Counted from the first letter of the stretch, positions 1 through 12,948 are shown. The stretch: DNA of 64,000 nt from Centrapalus pauciflorus (GCA_020465985.1 JAANYP010004395.1:1128501-1192500), one strand, 5' to 3'. Made by a program: numbers and translations. The notes: generated by a model from the letters alone, not told the origin.

Positions 1-112
1 ACGTGACGTATCATGATTCGGGTGTGATGCATCATGCATCATCTGATCCAATGACTTTAAAATGATTTTCCGGTTTTCTGATGCATTATGGTTCTCTTCT
101 AAACCCTCTTCT
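1..112. mobile_element. Right end of a microsatellite-bounded TIR element, cut by the window edge
   Basis: The sequence is rich in GATGCAT motifs. Near 71-103 it carries TTTTCCGGTTTTCTGATGCA, which resembles the right terminus of the element at 39226-39459 (GTTTTCCGATGCATATAG). A TG/TA microsatellite follows immediately, as with the other members. The left end lies outside the window, so the size is unknown. Assignment rests on terminus similarity and microsatellite context only. Confidence 0.45.
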
Positions 113-162
113 CTATCTATATGTATACATGTATGTATGTGTGTGTATATATGTGTGTGTGT

Positions 163-246
<84 letters not shown>
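113..246. repeat. Compound (TG)n/(CA)n/(TA)n microsatellite
   Basis: Short TATG, TG and CACA runs lead into a nearly pure TA tract at about 178-243. The tract separates the element ending near 112 from the one beginning near 249. Open frames across it encode only Tyr-Ile or Thr-His runs and are not genes. Confidence 0.9.
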
Positions 247-248
<2 letters not shown>

Positions 249-671
249 GGTTGGGTTCTGGTAAGAACCCTTAATTCCATGAGAACGTGAGAACCAATCT
301 CAATTACATAAATTTATACATCAAATGCACAAATTTAAAGATTAATTGTATATTAAAACCATTGTTGGTCTTAAATATTAATAAATACCAAAATCTAACA
401 CTAAAATTACGTTTTTAAAATTTATATTTATTAACTTATAAACTAAATGTACAAATTTGAAACATCAAATGCACAGTTTTTCTCAAATGCGTAATTTGTA
501 CATAAATTGGACAAATGTTAGCATTAAATGCTTAAATCTTTATATAAAAATGCATAAATTTATCGAATGTATACATTTTAGTATCAAATGTATAATTTTA
601 TACATTAAATACACATATTTAGAGTGAATCTTACGTTCTCACGAAATAAAGAGGTTCTCATGTGAACCTGA
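249..671. mobile_element. TIR element between TA and CA microsatellites (second subfamily)
   Basis: The left end carries GGTTGGGTTCTGG, then CATGAGAACGTGAGAACC. The reverse complement of the right end carries CAGGTTCACATGAGAACC, then TTTCGTGAGAACGTAAG, so the termini form an imperfect inverted repeat of about 45 bp. The interior is AT-rich and repeats degenerate versions of ATCAAATGCACAAATTT. A TA tract lies immediately left, and ATATACACACAC lies right. No coding capacity is visible, so it is a non-autonomous element of undetermined superfamily. Confidence 0.6.
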
Positions 672-689
672 ATATACACACACGTATGA

Positions 690-1850
690 TCAAATAAGAA
701 GTCAAATATATATTGAGAAGAATGAGGAACACTGTAATTATTTATTTTAATATATTGATTCGTTAATTTTTTAAAATATCAATAATGAATCATCAATTTC
801 AGATAAAGTGAATCAACAATTAACTATTTTTTTTACATTGATTCATTAGTTTTTAATATAATTAATGAATTACAAATTAAAAAAAAATTATTCAATGTAC
901 AAAATTAATGAATCATAATGTTTCTCACTTTTTAAGTTATATTTAACTTCTCACAGATCTGACATACATATCTGATATAATTGTATCCAACTTAAAGGAA
1001 CTGAGATTGTGATATTCTTACACCGTTCCACTATGAGACCAAATCATAGATCAAATTAATCATAGCCGGAGTCATGGAGCTTTTGAGAGGGGTGATTTAT
1101 TTTTTAAAAACAAAATAAAATCTCTCTTTAAAAGGAACTTTGAGCTTGATTTTTAAAAAGCAAAGGGTAATAAAAGTGCACACAATTTATTAATTTTCTA
1201 TTCTAATTTTTAGATGACAAAATGACCTATAAATAAAGTTAGATCATTTTGAAAGGTTGATTATAACCCAAATACATACACATCTATATATATGTAGTTA
1301 TGTACAAACGAATGATCATATCGTTGTAGTATACAATCCGAACTTATAACAACTTTAATAAGAAGAAATATATATAACTTCAACTTATAATCTTATATAT
1401 TATTTGAATATTTGAAACATAACTAACATGGAAGACAGAGAAAAGTCACAAGTAAGAAAAAAAGAAAACTAAAGCATGACTATGTGAATTAACTTTCCTC
1501 GTTTGTAATTGGATAATAGCTTTTTTTATTCATCAATGAAATTTTATGATGTTTAACATTTAATTTTTTTTTAGCCAAGTGAAAAATGGTGGCTTAATTA
1601 TTCAAATAAGAATAATTAAATAGTTGTTATTAGAAATCAAATTTATTAAAAAATTTCTAATTTTTATTTCTAAGATTAAAATAATTTAATCATAAAAACT
1701 TTGTAAAGCTAAATCATTTTTGTGTGAGCATTCTAAACTAATTTGATGAATACAGAAAATTACTTTAGGTGTTGAATGCAAATTGCAAAGACCAAAAGAG
1801 AGAGTGGATTAAATCCGCTAGTGCTAATGCCCGGAGAGTCTTCTGTAACT
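690..1850. other. AT-rich intergenic DNA upstream of DEX1
   Basis: I see no gene, RNA gene or clear element here. The stretch is AT-rich with scattered short inverted segments, for example TTGATTCGTTAATTTT and its relatives near 760-900. The DEX1 promoter presumably lies in its right part. Confidence 0.5.
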
Positions 1851-1947
1851 CCAATTGAGGTCTAAATACAGACACTGTTGTCGTCGTCCCTCACGGAACA
1901 TCGCCGAAAATCTTTGTTACAGAGAAGATTTCCTAGGGTTTACTCAT

Positions 1948-1959
1948 ATGTACCTCTGA
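1948..1959 (+). promoter_or_regulatory. Minimal upstream ORF in the presumed DEX1 leader
   Basis: An ATG followed by two sense codons and TGA (Met-Tyr-Leu-stop) lies about 80 nt before the chosen DEX1 start. Whether it is within the mRNA depends on a transcription start that cannot be seen here. Confidence 0.3.
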
Positions 1960-2037
1960 TCCACAATTGTTGTACTCTTTCTGTAATTTTTCATACTTTG
2001 ATCTTGGAGTGAACTCAGTAAGATCAAGGTCTTCTTC

Positions 2038-5000
2038 ATGAAAATTAGGGTTTTATTTCTTTTACTTGTCTTTTCTACATCATTGTTTTTCATCCATGGG
2101 GAGGAAGCAAAAACGAACAAGTTTCGTGAGCGTGAGGCCACCGACGATAACTTGGGCTATCCCAATTTGTAAGTCTTATTATTTGTTTCCCCCCCTCTTA
2201 AATTTCATCCTCTTTTTGCGTGAACAAGTGGCTGTTTTATAATATAGCTACTTTTATATCATTTGAATATCCTCTGATTCTGAATTATGAACTCTTGATG
2301 AAAACCTGGAAGTAATTCTTACCATGGATTTTACTGATTTGGGAGTTATTTGGTCAGTTTGTGCGGTTTTGTACATTTGGATTATGGATGGCCCCTTAAT
2401 ACGAAGTTAATTAAACCTGGATGATGATTTTGGGTGGTGCTCTGGCTTCTGTATTGGCCTGTAAGTGGGGGAATTGTGGCTGCATGGTCTTGACTCCGAG
2501 TCATTTCCGAGTTTTTAATTAGGTTGCTAGTAGGCTTCTTATGAGGGTTTTTTAGTAGGTGATCATATGACTTCTCATCATGGTTGCATTTACTTCATGG
2601 GGGTAGGGACTGTGCAGGACAACTACAAGCCCTTTCAGAACTGCATTTTGACTTGGGATGTCAAAGGGCTTATATCATATTTAAACTGGAATGTGTTAAA
2701 AACTTCTAATGTAATAACGAGTAATGCAATTTGACTTGAGATGTCAAAGGGCTTATATCGTATTTAAACTGGAATGTGTTAAAAACTTCTAATGTAATAA
2801 CGAGTAATGCAATTAGAATGGTTTTGTTGTTCTAGGTAAATACCACACATAAAAACTAAATTGAACCCATATTTTGCTTTTGTTCCGAAGTGGAATCAAG
2901 AAAGTTTTTATTAGGTTTGTGATGCCTACCTGGCTACCCATTTAGCTTACTGATTGATAAAGTGAGAAGCTGCAGTTATTTTGAGGTAGGTGGTTACTGG
3001 TTGGTGTACTTTATCTGGATCTTTTTTTTTATTTTGTTTAATATCATCTATAAATTACAAATATGACAATGTGAAGAATGACAGTATAATAGGGACTTGC
3101 TGTAAGTGGAACTTTTGAAGTGTTTCAAATTTAATGCTGTTATCTATCAATGCATGACTTTATAGTTTGTACTCTGACTGACTTTTTGTTTTTGGTGTCT
3201 ATAGTGACGAGGATGAATTGTTGAATAAACGATGCCCTCAGAATTTGGAACTAAGATGGCAGACTGAAGTTAGTTCTAGCATATATGCAACACCATTGAT
3301 TGCTGACATTAACAGGTAAAGAGATTTGGAAACTCTCTCCTGAATGTTTGGTTATCACTTTCATTGTTTTCCATTTTCTTTTAGTAGATACTCCATTTCA
3401 CTTAGTATATCAAGCTACCTTACTCATTTCTTTTTATTATTAATTTAATTGTTGAAGAGTTGTCATACTATAACAGTATAACTATGAGTACTAGTTCTCT
3501 AGTTTTCTAAATTGGCAGCTTTAGTATTCTTTTTGGTTTTTATTTTGCATGTCAGTGATGGCAAGCTTGATGTTGTTGTTCCATCCTTTGTTCATTACCT
3601 GGAAGTCCTAGAAGGTTCTGATGGAGACAAAATGCCAGGTATCACATTATGTCAGAAGTAATTGCTTTTTGTTTAATTCCTATATCTGATGTCTGTAGTG
3701 GTTTGTATTCGTAGTTGTAACAATCTGTTCGAAATTGTTTACAAGGAACAGTTGAAGATTTGGTTTATCTACGGGTCACTAATTAATGTGCTCTACAATT
3801 AACTTCTAATAGGGTACATTTGTAATAAATTTGCAACTTCTTCCTTAGTGTGCATACAGTATGCTTACATGTGTAAGATAAAAGGGATTAAGAAGGATAT
3901 CTTGTTGATAAGAGGAAATAAAACACATGATATAGACTACAAAATGGGAAGAACAGACATGAAAGTATGAAACCATAAAAAGATATTACATTAGTCGTTA
4001 AATACTCTATCAAATATATCCAACACTCTCAAATTGGGGATTCAATAGTAAATATGTCCCATTTCATTGCATATGGTATCAATCTGAGCTCTACACATCA
4101 ACTTATCAACTTATTCAAGGTGTCAACAACTTGATCCCTTGAGTATCGGTTCAAGAGTAGAATAAAGTGCCATTCTTCATCCTTGAGATATCGTAAGATT
4201 TATGCCACAATGTTCCAATGCTTGATATGAGGAAGGTACATGAATAACTCACTGCACTCACGATAGTGACTATTGGATAGTTCAACTCCTAAGCTCTTAT
4301 ATCTTCCTGGATCATCATGGAGCTTATCTCATCTCGAAGAGGCTAGCGTCGTAACCTCAAGCATGAAGAACATGCTTCACTGGACATGGGAGAGGCCCAT
4401 ACGATGCAGTCTATTCACCAAAACCCCCAAATAATTTTATGTGCTTAGATATCATCAACATAAAATACAGAAAATGATTTGTCTACCATGGCTATGTCTA
4501 AGGAAACGAGAGTAGTAATCGGAGCTACCAACCATACCAAACATCTTTGGTGTGGGGGATAAAACCAAACCTCTTTGGTACAAGGGATAAAATCAAACCC
4601 AGGTAGCCTTATTGAGGCTATACAAGATGATGTAAAAATGTAGTATTGCTTTTTATATGCAGGAAATCCGTATGTACATTACGAATTTCAAAACTTGGAG
4701 ATAAGGGAAGTATCAAAACTTAAAAGCAGCCAGGACTAGGAAATCGAACCAGGAGTGGGACTTCTTTTAACACTCCTTAAGTGGAGCATAGGTGTCAATC
4801 ATTCACAACTTGTCTCATATGGTGCTAACTTATGTTTTTCAAAGTAGATTTTTAACCTGTTGGACCCAGTAGGCTTGATAGATGGTGGTCATGAGGGGTA
4901 CCAAACTACCTTCGCATGAACAAAGTGACAGGCTAACAGTTCATCTCAATAGGATTTATACACTCATGAAAGCTTGGTTTCTAGATTTGAGAGGGTCTAC

Positions 5001-7954
5001 CTCGTCAACACAAATTCCCAATCCATTTTCATTAACATTCAATGATTTAACCCATATCACCATATGTGAATCCCCTAATTTGGGTATCAAACATTGTACC
5101 GACATCCACTCACAAGTAGCCCAAGTCATGGCTCTATACTCAAATCTGCACTTGACAAAGATATCACATCTTGCTTGTTGCCCTTCAGAGATATAAGGTT
5201 TCTGCCAAAGACATAATATATTGTAGTAGATCTTATACCATGTGGTCATTTGACATGACTGGCATGTGAATACCCAATGATATGAGTTTGTTCTTGATCA
5301 ATATAAAACGATCCTTCTACAGAGCACCCATACGACGTCTCAAAATATGTAGAATGCATTCCTGGGTGTTGGGAGAGTTATAAACAGGCTCACTACACTT
5401 AATGATAAATACATATCTTGGTCTTGTGACCATTTATAGTTCAGTTTTCCTATTACCTTCCAGTCATCTCTCCATCATCAAAGTGAATGTTGATATTTGT
5501 GATAATTGGTGAATCGGCATCATGACAATCAAGCATAATCAAGAACTGCCAACCTCAATTCCTAAGTAGTACTTGAGACTTCTGATGAAATATTTTAGAG
5601 CAACATAGCATCGACGTATGATACTAGAACAAGTTTTCTTTACCATTCTTATAAAAAGAATACTTAATAATCCTTTACACTTTGGTCATTGCAAAACTCT
5701 CCAATGCCTGAGAGATTATAGAGAACTATATTTGAGTGACCTAGAAATGGACAGACCTTTGTAGAAGACAAATTTTGATGGCTCCTCCTGAACCACAAAG
5801 GCACAAAGCTAGGTGGCTGGTCCGTGTAAACCTTCTACTCAAGAATTGCACTATATAACTGCTTGAGCCATACCGAGTCAAGTAGACATCATTTCTGCTT
5901 CTAACACTTAAAAATTTGTGTTGTAATCCTTGCCATGTGTTTGAGAGACCCTTGGCTACTTACGGAGCCTTCAAGAGAACCACCACAACTTAGTGGTTGT
6001 GGCGAATAACCATATAGAACCAACAATATTTTTTGCAGTTGGGATGTCAGCTAAATGCCTAAGTCTTATATGTTCAGTCGTCAGTTAATCCGAGGTTTTG
6101 TTTTCTGTAGAGTAGAGTAGACAATTACTCACATCGTGCCATAACTGATTTGAAGAATGACGAGCATAGGATAGATGGTGAATATAGAGCTCCTGGTCTG
6201 TTAATGGGCTTATGAACACATGTGTTTTTCTTTTCATCATGCAACTACTGCTGGTGGAGGCATACTTGGAGATAGAACAAAGGTTTCCATGGGCTTTGGA
6301 GCAGATTTTGTGTTGGCATAGGTTACAACGTGCTATGGCTAGGCATGTATTTAAGTTGACGGATCATTAGGAGTACAGAAGGCACCCTTATAAGGATATC
6401 CTGATACTTGAGAATGGAACAATAGGACTAGTTGACTTGCTATAATTAGTATAGATAGGAAAATATAAATTAAACTCTAAAAAGGTGACACTGATATCAG
6501 CCATACAAATATCGTTTAAGGGAAATGTCGTAAAAACAGTATCTCTGTTGGGATTTAGAATTCCCAAACAAATGTGCATCTCTTCCTCAAGTTGGGTATC
6601 ATCACACTTATTAGCTCTAGAATTGCCATGCTTATTTAGGACCTCCTTGTGAATGGCAAAACCAAGATTCATGCTGTGAATCTTTTCAAGAACAACACTA
6701 AGAAAAGCTTTTTCATAATTATAGTTGGCAAGGTTGCTAGTGACAAGTGGCTGCCTAGCCAATCATGATACATTTTTGAAGTTATATTGGCTTAAATACT
6801 ACAGGTAGCCCTAATAATTCTTATTGCATGTATGCTGATGCTTTAACAACCAACCTTACTCTTGCCTTTGTCAAGAACTGTTGGGAGTTGACTCCACTTT
6901 GTATACCCACTTACAACCAAAAAGTGTTTTCTTAAAGGAAGATCAACAAGGTTCCACGTTTCATTCTAAAGGTGCAAATGCTTCCTACTTTGTATAGCTT
7001 TCAGTCAATACGGAGCTATAGCTGAGAATTTGGTAACCCTTTCTTTGAGTGTTCCACCCAAGTCTGGTTTCAATTCAGCCTCTAACTTAGCATGCAGAAA
7101 GCGTAAACCAGATTGGCCCTATCACATAGCTCTAAAACCATGTAAAATGAAAGGGACCAGACAGTTTGCTCGATTAACTGATTGGAAAAAACAAGATATA
7201 GAGTACAAAGTCGGCCAAATATGTGTGTGTGTGTGTAATCAAGATCAAATGAGTACCGTGTTTTTTTCAAGGGTACCGGAAATACCACCCAAACGATAAA
7301 TCTTTGAATTTTTTTACATAACATTGTATAAAATGACATTATAAGTTCATATAATCTGTATTCTAAGTTTTTATCTAGTAGAACTACAAAAAAATCCTGT
7401 GAATGAATGAGATATCTTCTGAATGTGTTATTCGTTCACACAATCATTCATACATTCACATTATTGTTTTTCTAATTTTACTTGAGAAAAACTCATGAAC
7501 CAATTTATATTAACTTATCATGTTGTTTTATACATTATGTAAAGGGAAAATTATATAAAAAAACCAATGCACTTTTTATATTTTTCAATTAAGTCCCTGT
7601 ACCAAAAACTTTTCCATAAAAGTCCTTCAACTTGAAATTTTTTACGAATTGTGTTGTTTTAGGAGATTTTTTAAGGGTTTTTCAGATGTTTTTTTATTAA
7701 ATTTCGTTAAGTTAAAGGATTTTTATGTAAACATTTTATGTGCAGTGATTTTTACGAAAACATTTTTAAGTTGAGGGACTTTTATGGAAAAGTTTTTGGT
7801 GCAATGACTTATTCGAAAAATATTGAAAGTTCGTTGGTCTTTTACATGATTTTCCCTTATGTAAATTTTAGAAGTATTTCATTTTGAGTGTACTTCTGGC
7901 ACCCCTGCGAAAAAGTGGTACTTCCTGGAACCTTATCCTATATACATACATACA

Positions 7955-8047
<93 letters not shown>

Positions 8048-8064
8048 GTATATATATATATATA

Positions 8065-8133
<69 letters not shown>

Positions 8134-11100
8134 ATGTATATATAGTTAAATAACGATGCCCATTATTTCTGAAATTCCCTTTGATGTCAATCCTTGCTCA
8201 AGAATATAATAATTGAAGGCCAAGGATGAAGCCAACTAGGAGATTTTATTGGTGATTTGATCTATTATTATGCTTCTGTTTTGTATGATTTATCAGGATG
8301 GCCTGCTTTTCATCAGTCTACAGTTCATGCTAGTCCACTCTTATATGATGTTGACAAGGACGGTGTAAGAGAAATAGCTTTGGCTACGTACAATGGCGAG
8401 GTGCTCTTCTTCCGGTACAATCGTCTTATTAGTTTTTTGCTCCATTTCCTTTTCTTATTATATTGCAGTCAACGGATCAGCCAGACTCAGTGTTGTATTA
8501 TTTACACTTCTGCAGCGCTTCAGGTTATATGATGTCAGATAAATTAGAGGTTCCTAGGCTAAAAGCTAAAAAGGATTGGTATGTGGGGCTGCTTCCAGAT
8601 CCCGTTGACCACTCACATCCAGATGTTCACGATGACCTACTCATTGAAGAGGCTGTTATGCACTCCATACCTTGTATGTCATTATGGTTTATATAAGAAT
8701 GCTGTGAAAATGTGTTTACTTAACTATTTGTTGGCTGCTCTGCTACAAAAGTTATTTCTTTGGATTTTGGTTTCTTTATTCATGCCCTGACCCCTTTTGC
8801 CCTCTGATAAAAAGGAGTGACTTTACCGGCATGCAATTTTTTGTAGCCAGCTGTTCAGGTCACTTCTTTTGTCGAAATTACATGGGTGTGCAAATGGTGG
8901 TTGGGACATAAGGTATAGTGGCCGAATAAATATGTTATGTTAGTAGAATGGACAAAAGATATTCGACTCGATAGTATAGGGCCAAATTTATTTAAAAGAA
9001 TAGTATAGCCTTGTATAGTTACTTGATCATGTGCTAAGCAGCTAAGGTTCCTACAACATTTCCTTGAATGAAGTGGTGATCTGAAACATAACTTAGTTTT
9101 AAGCGAACAACTTCTTTTATGCCAACCTTTAAAAAAATTAGATCACATCATCAAAACTCGAAATTCTAAAAACGTCCCAGATATATCTAACCAGCCTATT
9201 CATTAACAAACACATTGCTCCAGCCCCCAGAGAAGCTAACAATACATCTACAGCGGAGGAAAATAAGGGAAAAAAGAACGAAACGCAGCTGAATCCTGAA
9301 CCGTCAAAGAATACGATGAATACTTCTTTGGAAGAACATGTTAGAAATCCACAGAATGAGAGTGATGCAAGTACAGATCCATTGGATAAAGGAAGCAGTA
9401 GTAATACACAAACCAAAATTGAGTTGCCAAAGGACATACATAATAATACCTCATCAAATACAGCACCAGACAATGTGGAAGGTGCTAATAATGAAACGAA
9501 GGCTGGAAGACGGCTTCTTGAAGAAAAGCCACTACAGGATGGTTCTCATACTAATAGCAATGATCAGAAGGACATTCCTGTTGCAACTGTGGAAAATGAG
9601 GAAGGCCTTGAGGCAGATGCTGATTCATCTTTTGAGTTATTTCGTGAAAACGAAGAGCTGGCTGATGAGTATAACTATGACTATGATGATTATGTTGATG
9701 AAACAATGTGGGGGGATGAGGAGTGGACTGAAGCACAGCATGAGGCATCTCAAAATTATGTGCATGTTGATTCACACATTTTGTGCACTCCCGTAAGTCT
9801 TACTTGTCATGGACCTTAAGAATTGCAGCTTAGGTTAGATGATGAAGGAATGAAAGGCTTTTTTCTTGTTATTTTCAGGTGATAGCTGACATTGATCGGG
9901 ATGGGATTTCAGAGATGATTGTTGCAGTGTCATACTTCTTTGACCATGAGTGAGTATTCTCTTTGTTATAAATTAGGATGACTGGATGTTGATCTGTGTC
10001 CATGTGTGTGTGCGCATTCTGATATATAGATAATAATATGATGATCTGGGATCACTGCAGATCCATTCAATCTGAACAGTAAGAATTATTTGGTTAAAGC
10101 TACGGACAAAGCTGTGTTCACCTATTTTAAATATGATTTAAAGCAATTGACAACCTAGAGGCAGGTTAACATTGTGGTGAATAAGTTGTGCTTCAATTTT
10201 CTAACAGTTTGCCTAAACTAATTTCTGTTTGTAAGTTTGGCACTACTTTGATTTATATAAACACAAGTGTGTATTGAAGGTTAACACTTTAGTACTGGAT
10301 TATACCTTAATCAGACAATCATCATATAGACAGTGATTGATAGCTGACAACTACCACAAAGCATCTATATCAGCTGAAACAGTGCTCACTGCTCAGTTAT
10401 AAGAATCAAATATTTATCTAACATAAAGTCGCACTTAATTCACATAGAGAAATTACTTATGCATGTAAATGATAATTAAAGGTGAAATGGTAAAAGAAAT
10501 GAAATAACCCTGTATAAGAGGGTACATGTTACAGATAATTACCAAATCCTTCTTAAAGACAAAGAAGGTTGCACATTGTTAAATGTTAAGAGCAATACAC
10601 CTTTTTAGTTTTTACAACTTAAGTCACTTCCCTTTTCCCCAAATTCCGAGAAAATATACATCTATAAAGTTATTCTTTTGAGACGCAAGCCTTTTGCATT
10701 GTGGAATTCTGCTGTCATTTTAGTGAATCTAAATCTTGAACCTGCATTTGGTGGTCTTTGGTAAATAATTCATGTCAAGGACTTAAATTTGAAATATTTT
10801 TTAAACCATTGTATAGTAGCACATCAATGTTGTTTTCATCATGGCAGGTACTATGATAACCCAGAGCATGTGAAGGAGCTTGGTGGCATTGACATAGGAA
10901 AATATGTTGGTGGTGGTATTGTTGTATTTAACCTTGAGACGAAACAAGTTAAGTGGACTGCAGAATTGGATCTAAGTACAGAGACCGGAAAATATCGTGC
11001 CTATATATATTCCTCTCCGACGGTGGTCGATTTGGATGGTGATGGATACCTTGACATCCTTGTTGGAACTTCTTATGGCTTATTTTATGTCCTGGATCAT

Positions 11101-12948
11101 AAAGGTAATAGAATTTTATGCAATGCCTTTGGGTTCATTTTACGAAAAATAGATTACCGTAGTTATTCCTTGAGCAATTGAAGCCTGAAGTATATTAATT
11201 CAGGCAAGGTAAGGGACAGGTTCCCTCTTGAAATGGCTGAAATTCAGGGAGCCGTAGTGGCTGCTGATATTAACGATGATGGGAAGATTGAATTGGTTAC
11301 CACCGACACCCATGGAAATGTTGCTGCATGGACTCCTAATGGTGTGGAAATTTGGCAAACCCATCTTAAGAGCTTAATACCTCAGGTATAATGCTCTACT
11401 GGTTCTAGGGGTATAAGCCATATGAAGTGATTTTCCTTTGTGGATTAATGGATTGCTTTTGTTGTTTTCTTTAGGGCCCCAGTGTTGGCGATGTGGATGG
11501 AGATGGCCACACTGATTTGGTTGTTCCAACTATATCAGGAAATATTTATGTGCTCAGTGGAAAGGATGGGTCATACGTACGCCCATATCCATACAGAACT
11601 CATGGTAGAGTCATGAACCAAGTCCTCCTGGTTGATTTAGCTAAACGCAGGGAAAAGAAGAAAGGACTTACCATCGTCACAACATCGTTTGATGGCTATT
11701 TGTATCTCATTGATGGACCCACTTCATGTGCTGATGTTGTGGATATTGGCGAAACATCGTAAGTCACTTGTTCATTCTAGAAAGTAGAGGTACCGGCTTG
11801 TTTCTCATAAAATTTAGCTAAAACTGGTGGAATTATCTAAAACAGATACTGATAATAACTAAAACACAATAACTAGAAAAGGAAGCTAATAACAAGAAGA
11901 ATGGTGCTGGAATTCGAAAGATGAAAAGAAAACAAATCAGTAAGGGAACCCAAAGGATGGTGAACCCTACTGCCAAACTCAGAAGAGAATAATTTCTCTC
12001 TGCCCAAGCCTTACAGCCGATTTTCCAAACAAAATCACACATACCCTTCTCTTTGTCTTCCTCTCTTTATATATAGCACTAATCTAGACTACGTAACTAA
12101 CTAATTGGGCCTGTTACCAAGCCTGTTGGGCTGTTTATTAAGACAGTATCATTTTCTCTATCAGATACAGCATGGTCTTGGCGGACAACGTTGACGGCGG
12201 AGACGATCTTGATTTAATTGTGACAACCATGAATGGCAACGTCTTTTGTTTCTCGACCCCTTCTCCTCATCATCCTCTCAAGGTATGATATGAAATTTGT
12301 TCTAATATGACATACAGATTACCTTCCTCCATTTCTCAGTTGGTAACATATCTTTTGAGCATCTTTTCAGGCATGGAGATCACATAATCAAGGACGAAAC
12401 AACGTTGCAGCTCGTGTTGACCGCGAAGGAGTGTACATTACACCTTCATCAAGAGCATTCCGTGACGAAGAAGGCAAGAATTTCTGGGTCGAAATAGAAA
12501 TTGTAGATAGACACAGAGTACCATCTGGTTCTCAAGGCCCTTATAATGTCACTGTAAGAAGCGTTTTCCCAAACTATTTTATACTGTTGATTAAAAATTC
12601 CTTATGGTTTGCTGTAATCTGACGTTGCAGACGTCGTTGTTGGTTCCTGGAAACTACCAAGGGGAGAGAACGATCAAGAAAAACGAGGTGTTTGATAAAG
12701 CTGGAAAATACAGGATGAAGCTGCCGACAGTAGGAGTAAGGACAACAGGAACAGTGGTGGTGGAGATGACAGACAAGAACGGATTGTACTTTTCAGATGA
12801 ATTCTCGTTGACGTTTCATCTACATTACTACAAATTACTAAAGTGGCTTCTTGTGCTTCCAATGATGGGCATGTTTGCTGTGCTGGTCATCTTCCATCCA
12901 CAGGATTCCATGCCTTTGCCATCATTCTCACGCAACACAGAGTTATAA
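2038..12948 (+). CDS. DEX1: DEX1 (DEFECTIVE IN EXINE FORMATION 1) orthologue, 13 exons, 860 aa
   Basis: Exons: 2038-2168, 3205-3315, 3556-3638, 8297-8414, 8516-8673, 9224-9792, 9879-9949, 10848-11104, 11204-11385, 11475-11758, 12165-12282, 12371-12553 and 12631-12948. All junctions keep frame with GT-AG introns, giving 860 residues against about 896 recalled for Arabidopsis. The start ATG opens a signal peptide (residues 1-21). FG-GAP/calcium-type loops of the D-x-D/N-x-D-G form occur near residues 78 (DINSDG), 126 (DVDKDG), 394 (DIDRDG), 475 (DLDGDG), 521 (DINDDG) and 566 (DVDGDG). Exon 6 encodes an Asn/Glu-rich linker ending in an acidic Tyr-Asp segment. One transmembrane helix lies near 823-843, before a short tail. 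In Arabidopsis, DEX1 is a membrane/cell-surface protein required for primexine and pollen wall patterning; that role is inferred by orthology. Intron 3 (4.66 kb) is inflated by transposons. The exon 5/6 junction, in a variable region, is the least certain. Confidence 0.93.
2642..2815. repeat. Tandem duplication, 83-bp unit, about 2.1 copies (DEX1 intron 1)
   Basis: Near-identical units start at 2642 and 2725, and a third partial copy of TGCAATT starts at 2808. The two full copies differ at only a few positions, so the duplication looks recent. Confidence 0.85.
3872..7250 (-). mobile_element. Degenerate antisense Ty1/Copia retrotransposon in DEX1 intron 3
   Basis: The minus strand keeps recognisable but broken Copia signatures. 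Around 5520-5600 is a reverse-transcriptase stretch reading LKYYLGIEV. At 5280-5450 are remnants of the TRPD..ALSVVS and IIGYSDASH blocks. At 4956-5249 is an RNase H region containing EYRAMTWATCE. The base pairs at 7125-7140 read on the minus strand as TGGTTTTAGAGCTATG, 10/12 identical to the initiator-tRNA-Met primer-binding core TGGTATCAGAGC, and this abuts TGTAAAAT at 7141. A similar TGTAAGAT segment starts at 3872, and the two continue to match patchily for about 70 bp, as expected for aged LTR ends. Stops and frameshifts are everywhere. The outer LTR limits are uncertain. A minus-strand open frame at 6388-6762 may be a gag remnant but was not recognised. Confidence 0.75.
7544..7856. mobile_element. 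Foldback MITE with 9-bp target duplication (Mutator-like)
   Basis: The ends form a long inverted repeat of about 100 bp per arm. GGGAAAATTATATAAAA on the left matches GGGAAAATCATGTAAAAG from the right, and both arms carry CCAAAAACTTTTCCATAAAA. The element is flanked by perfect direct repeats TTATGTAAA at 7535-7543 and 7857-7865. A 9-bp duplication is typical of Mutator-like transposition. There is no coding capacity. Confidence 0.85.
7940..8145. repeat. Long interrupted (TA)n/(TATG)n/(TG)n microsatellite in DEX1 intron 3
   Basis: TACA and TATG tetranucleotides interrupt two long TA tracts. It lies about 150 bp before exon 4. The Tyr-Ile open frames across it are artefacts. Confidence 0.95.
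11849..12152 (-). mobile_element. Possible solo LTR in DEX1 intron 10
   Basis: Read on the minus strand, the segment has LTR-like organisation: a TGATACTGTC start, a TATATATAAAGAGAGG TATA-like box and an end near TTATTATCA. No clean target duplication was found, so boundaries are approximate. It could be other intronic sequence. Confidence 0.35.

Noticed and set aside
4882..5196. A + strand 104-codon frame in DEX1 intron 3
   Set aside because: It is the opposite-strand shadow of the Copia RNase H remnant read on the minus strand.
7884..8153. Open frames of Tyr-Ile repeats here and at 62-290, 32821-33253, 34263-34500 and 35046-35451
   Set aside because: They only read through TA/CA microsatellites, which contain no stops in any frame.
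9316..9819. Treating exon 6 of DEX1 as a separate gene with its own start
   Set aside because: The frame continues from exon 5 through an acceptor at 9223 and into exon 7, as in the DEX1 family.
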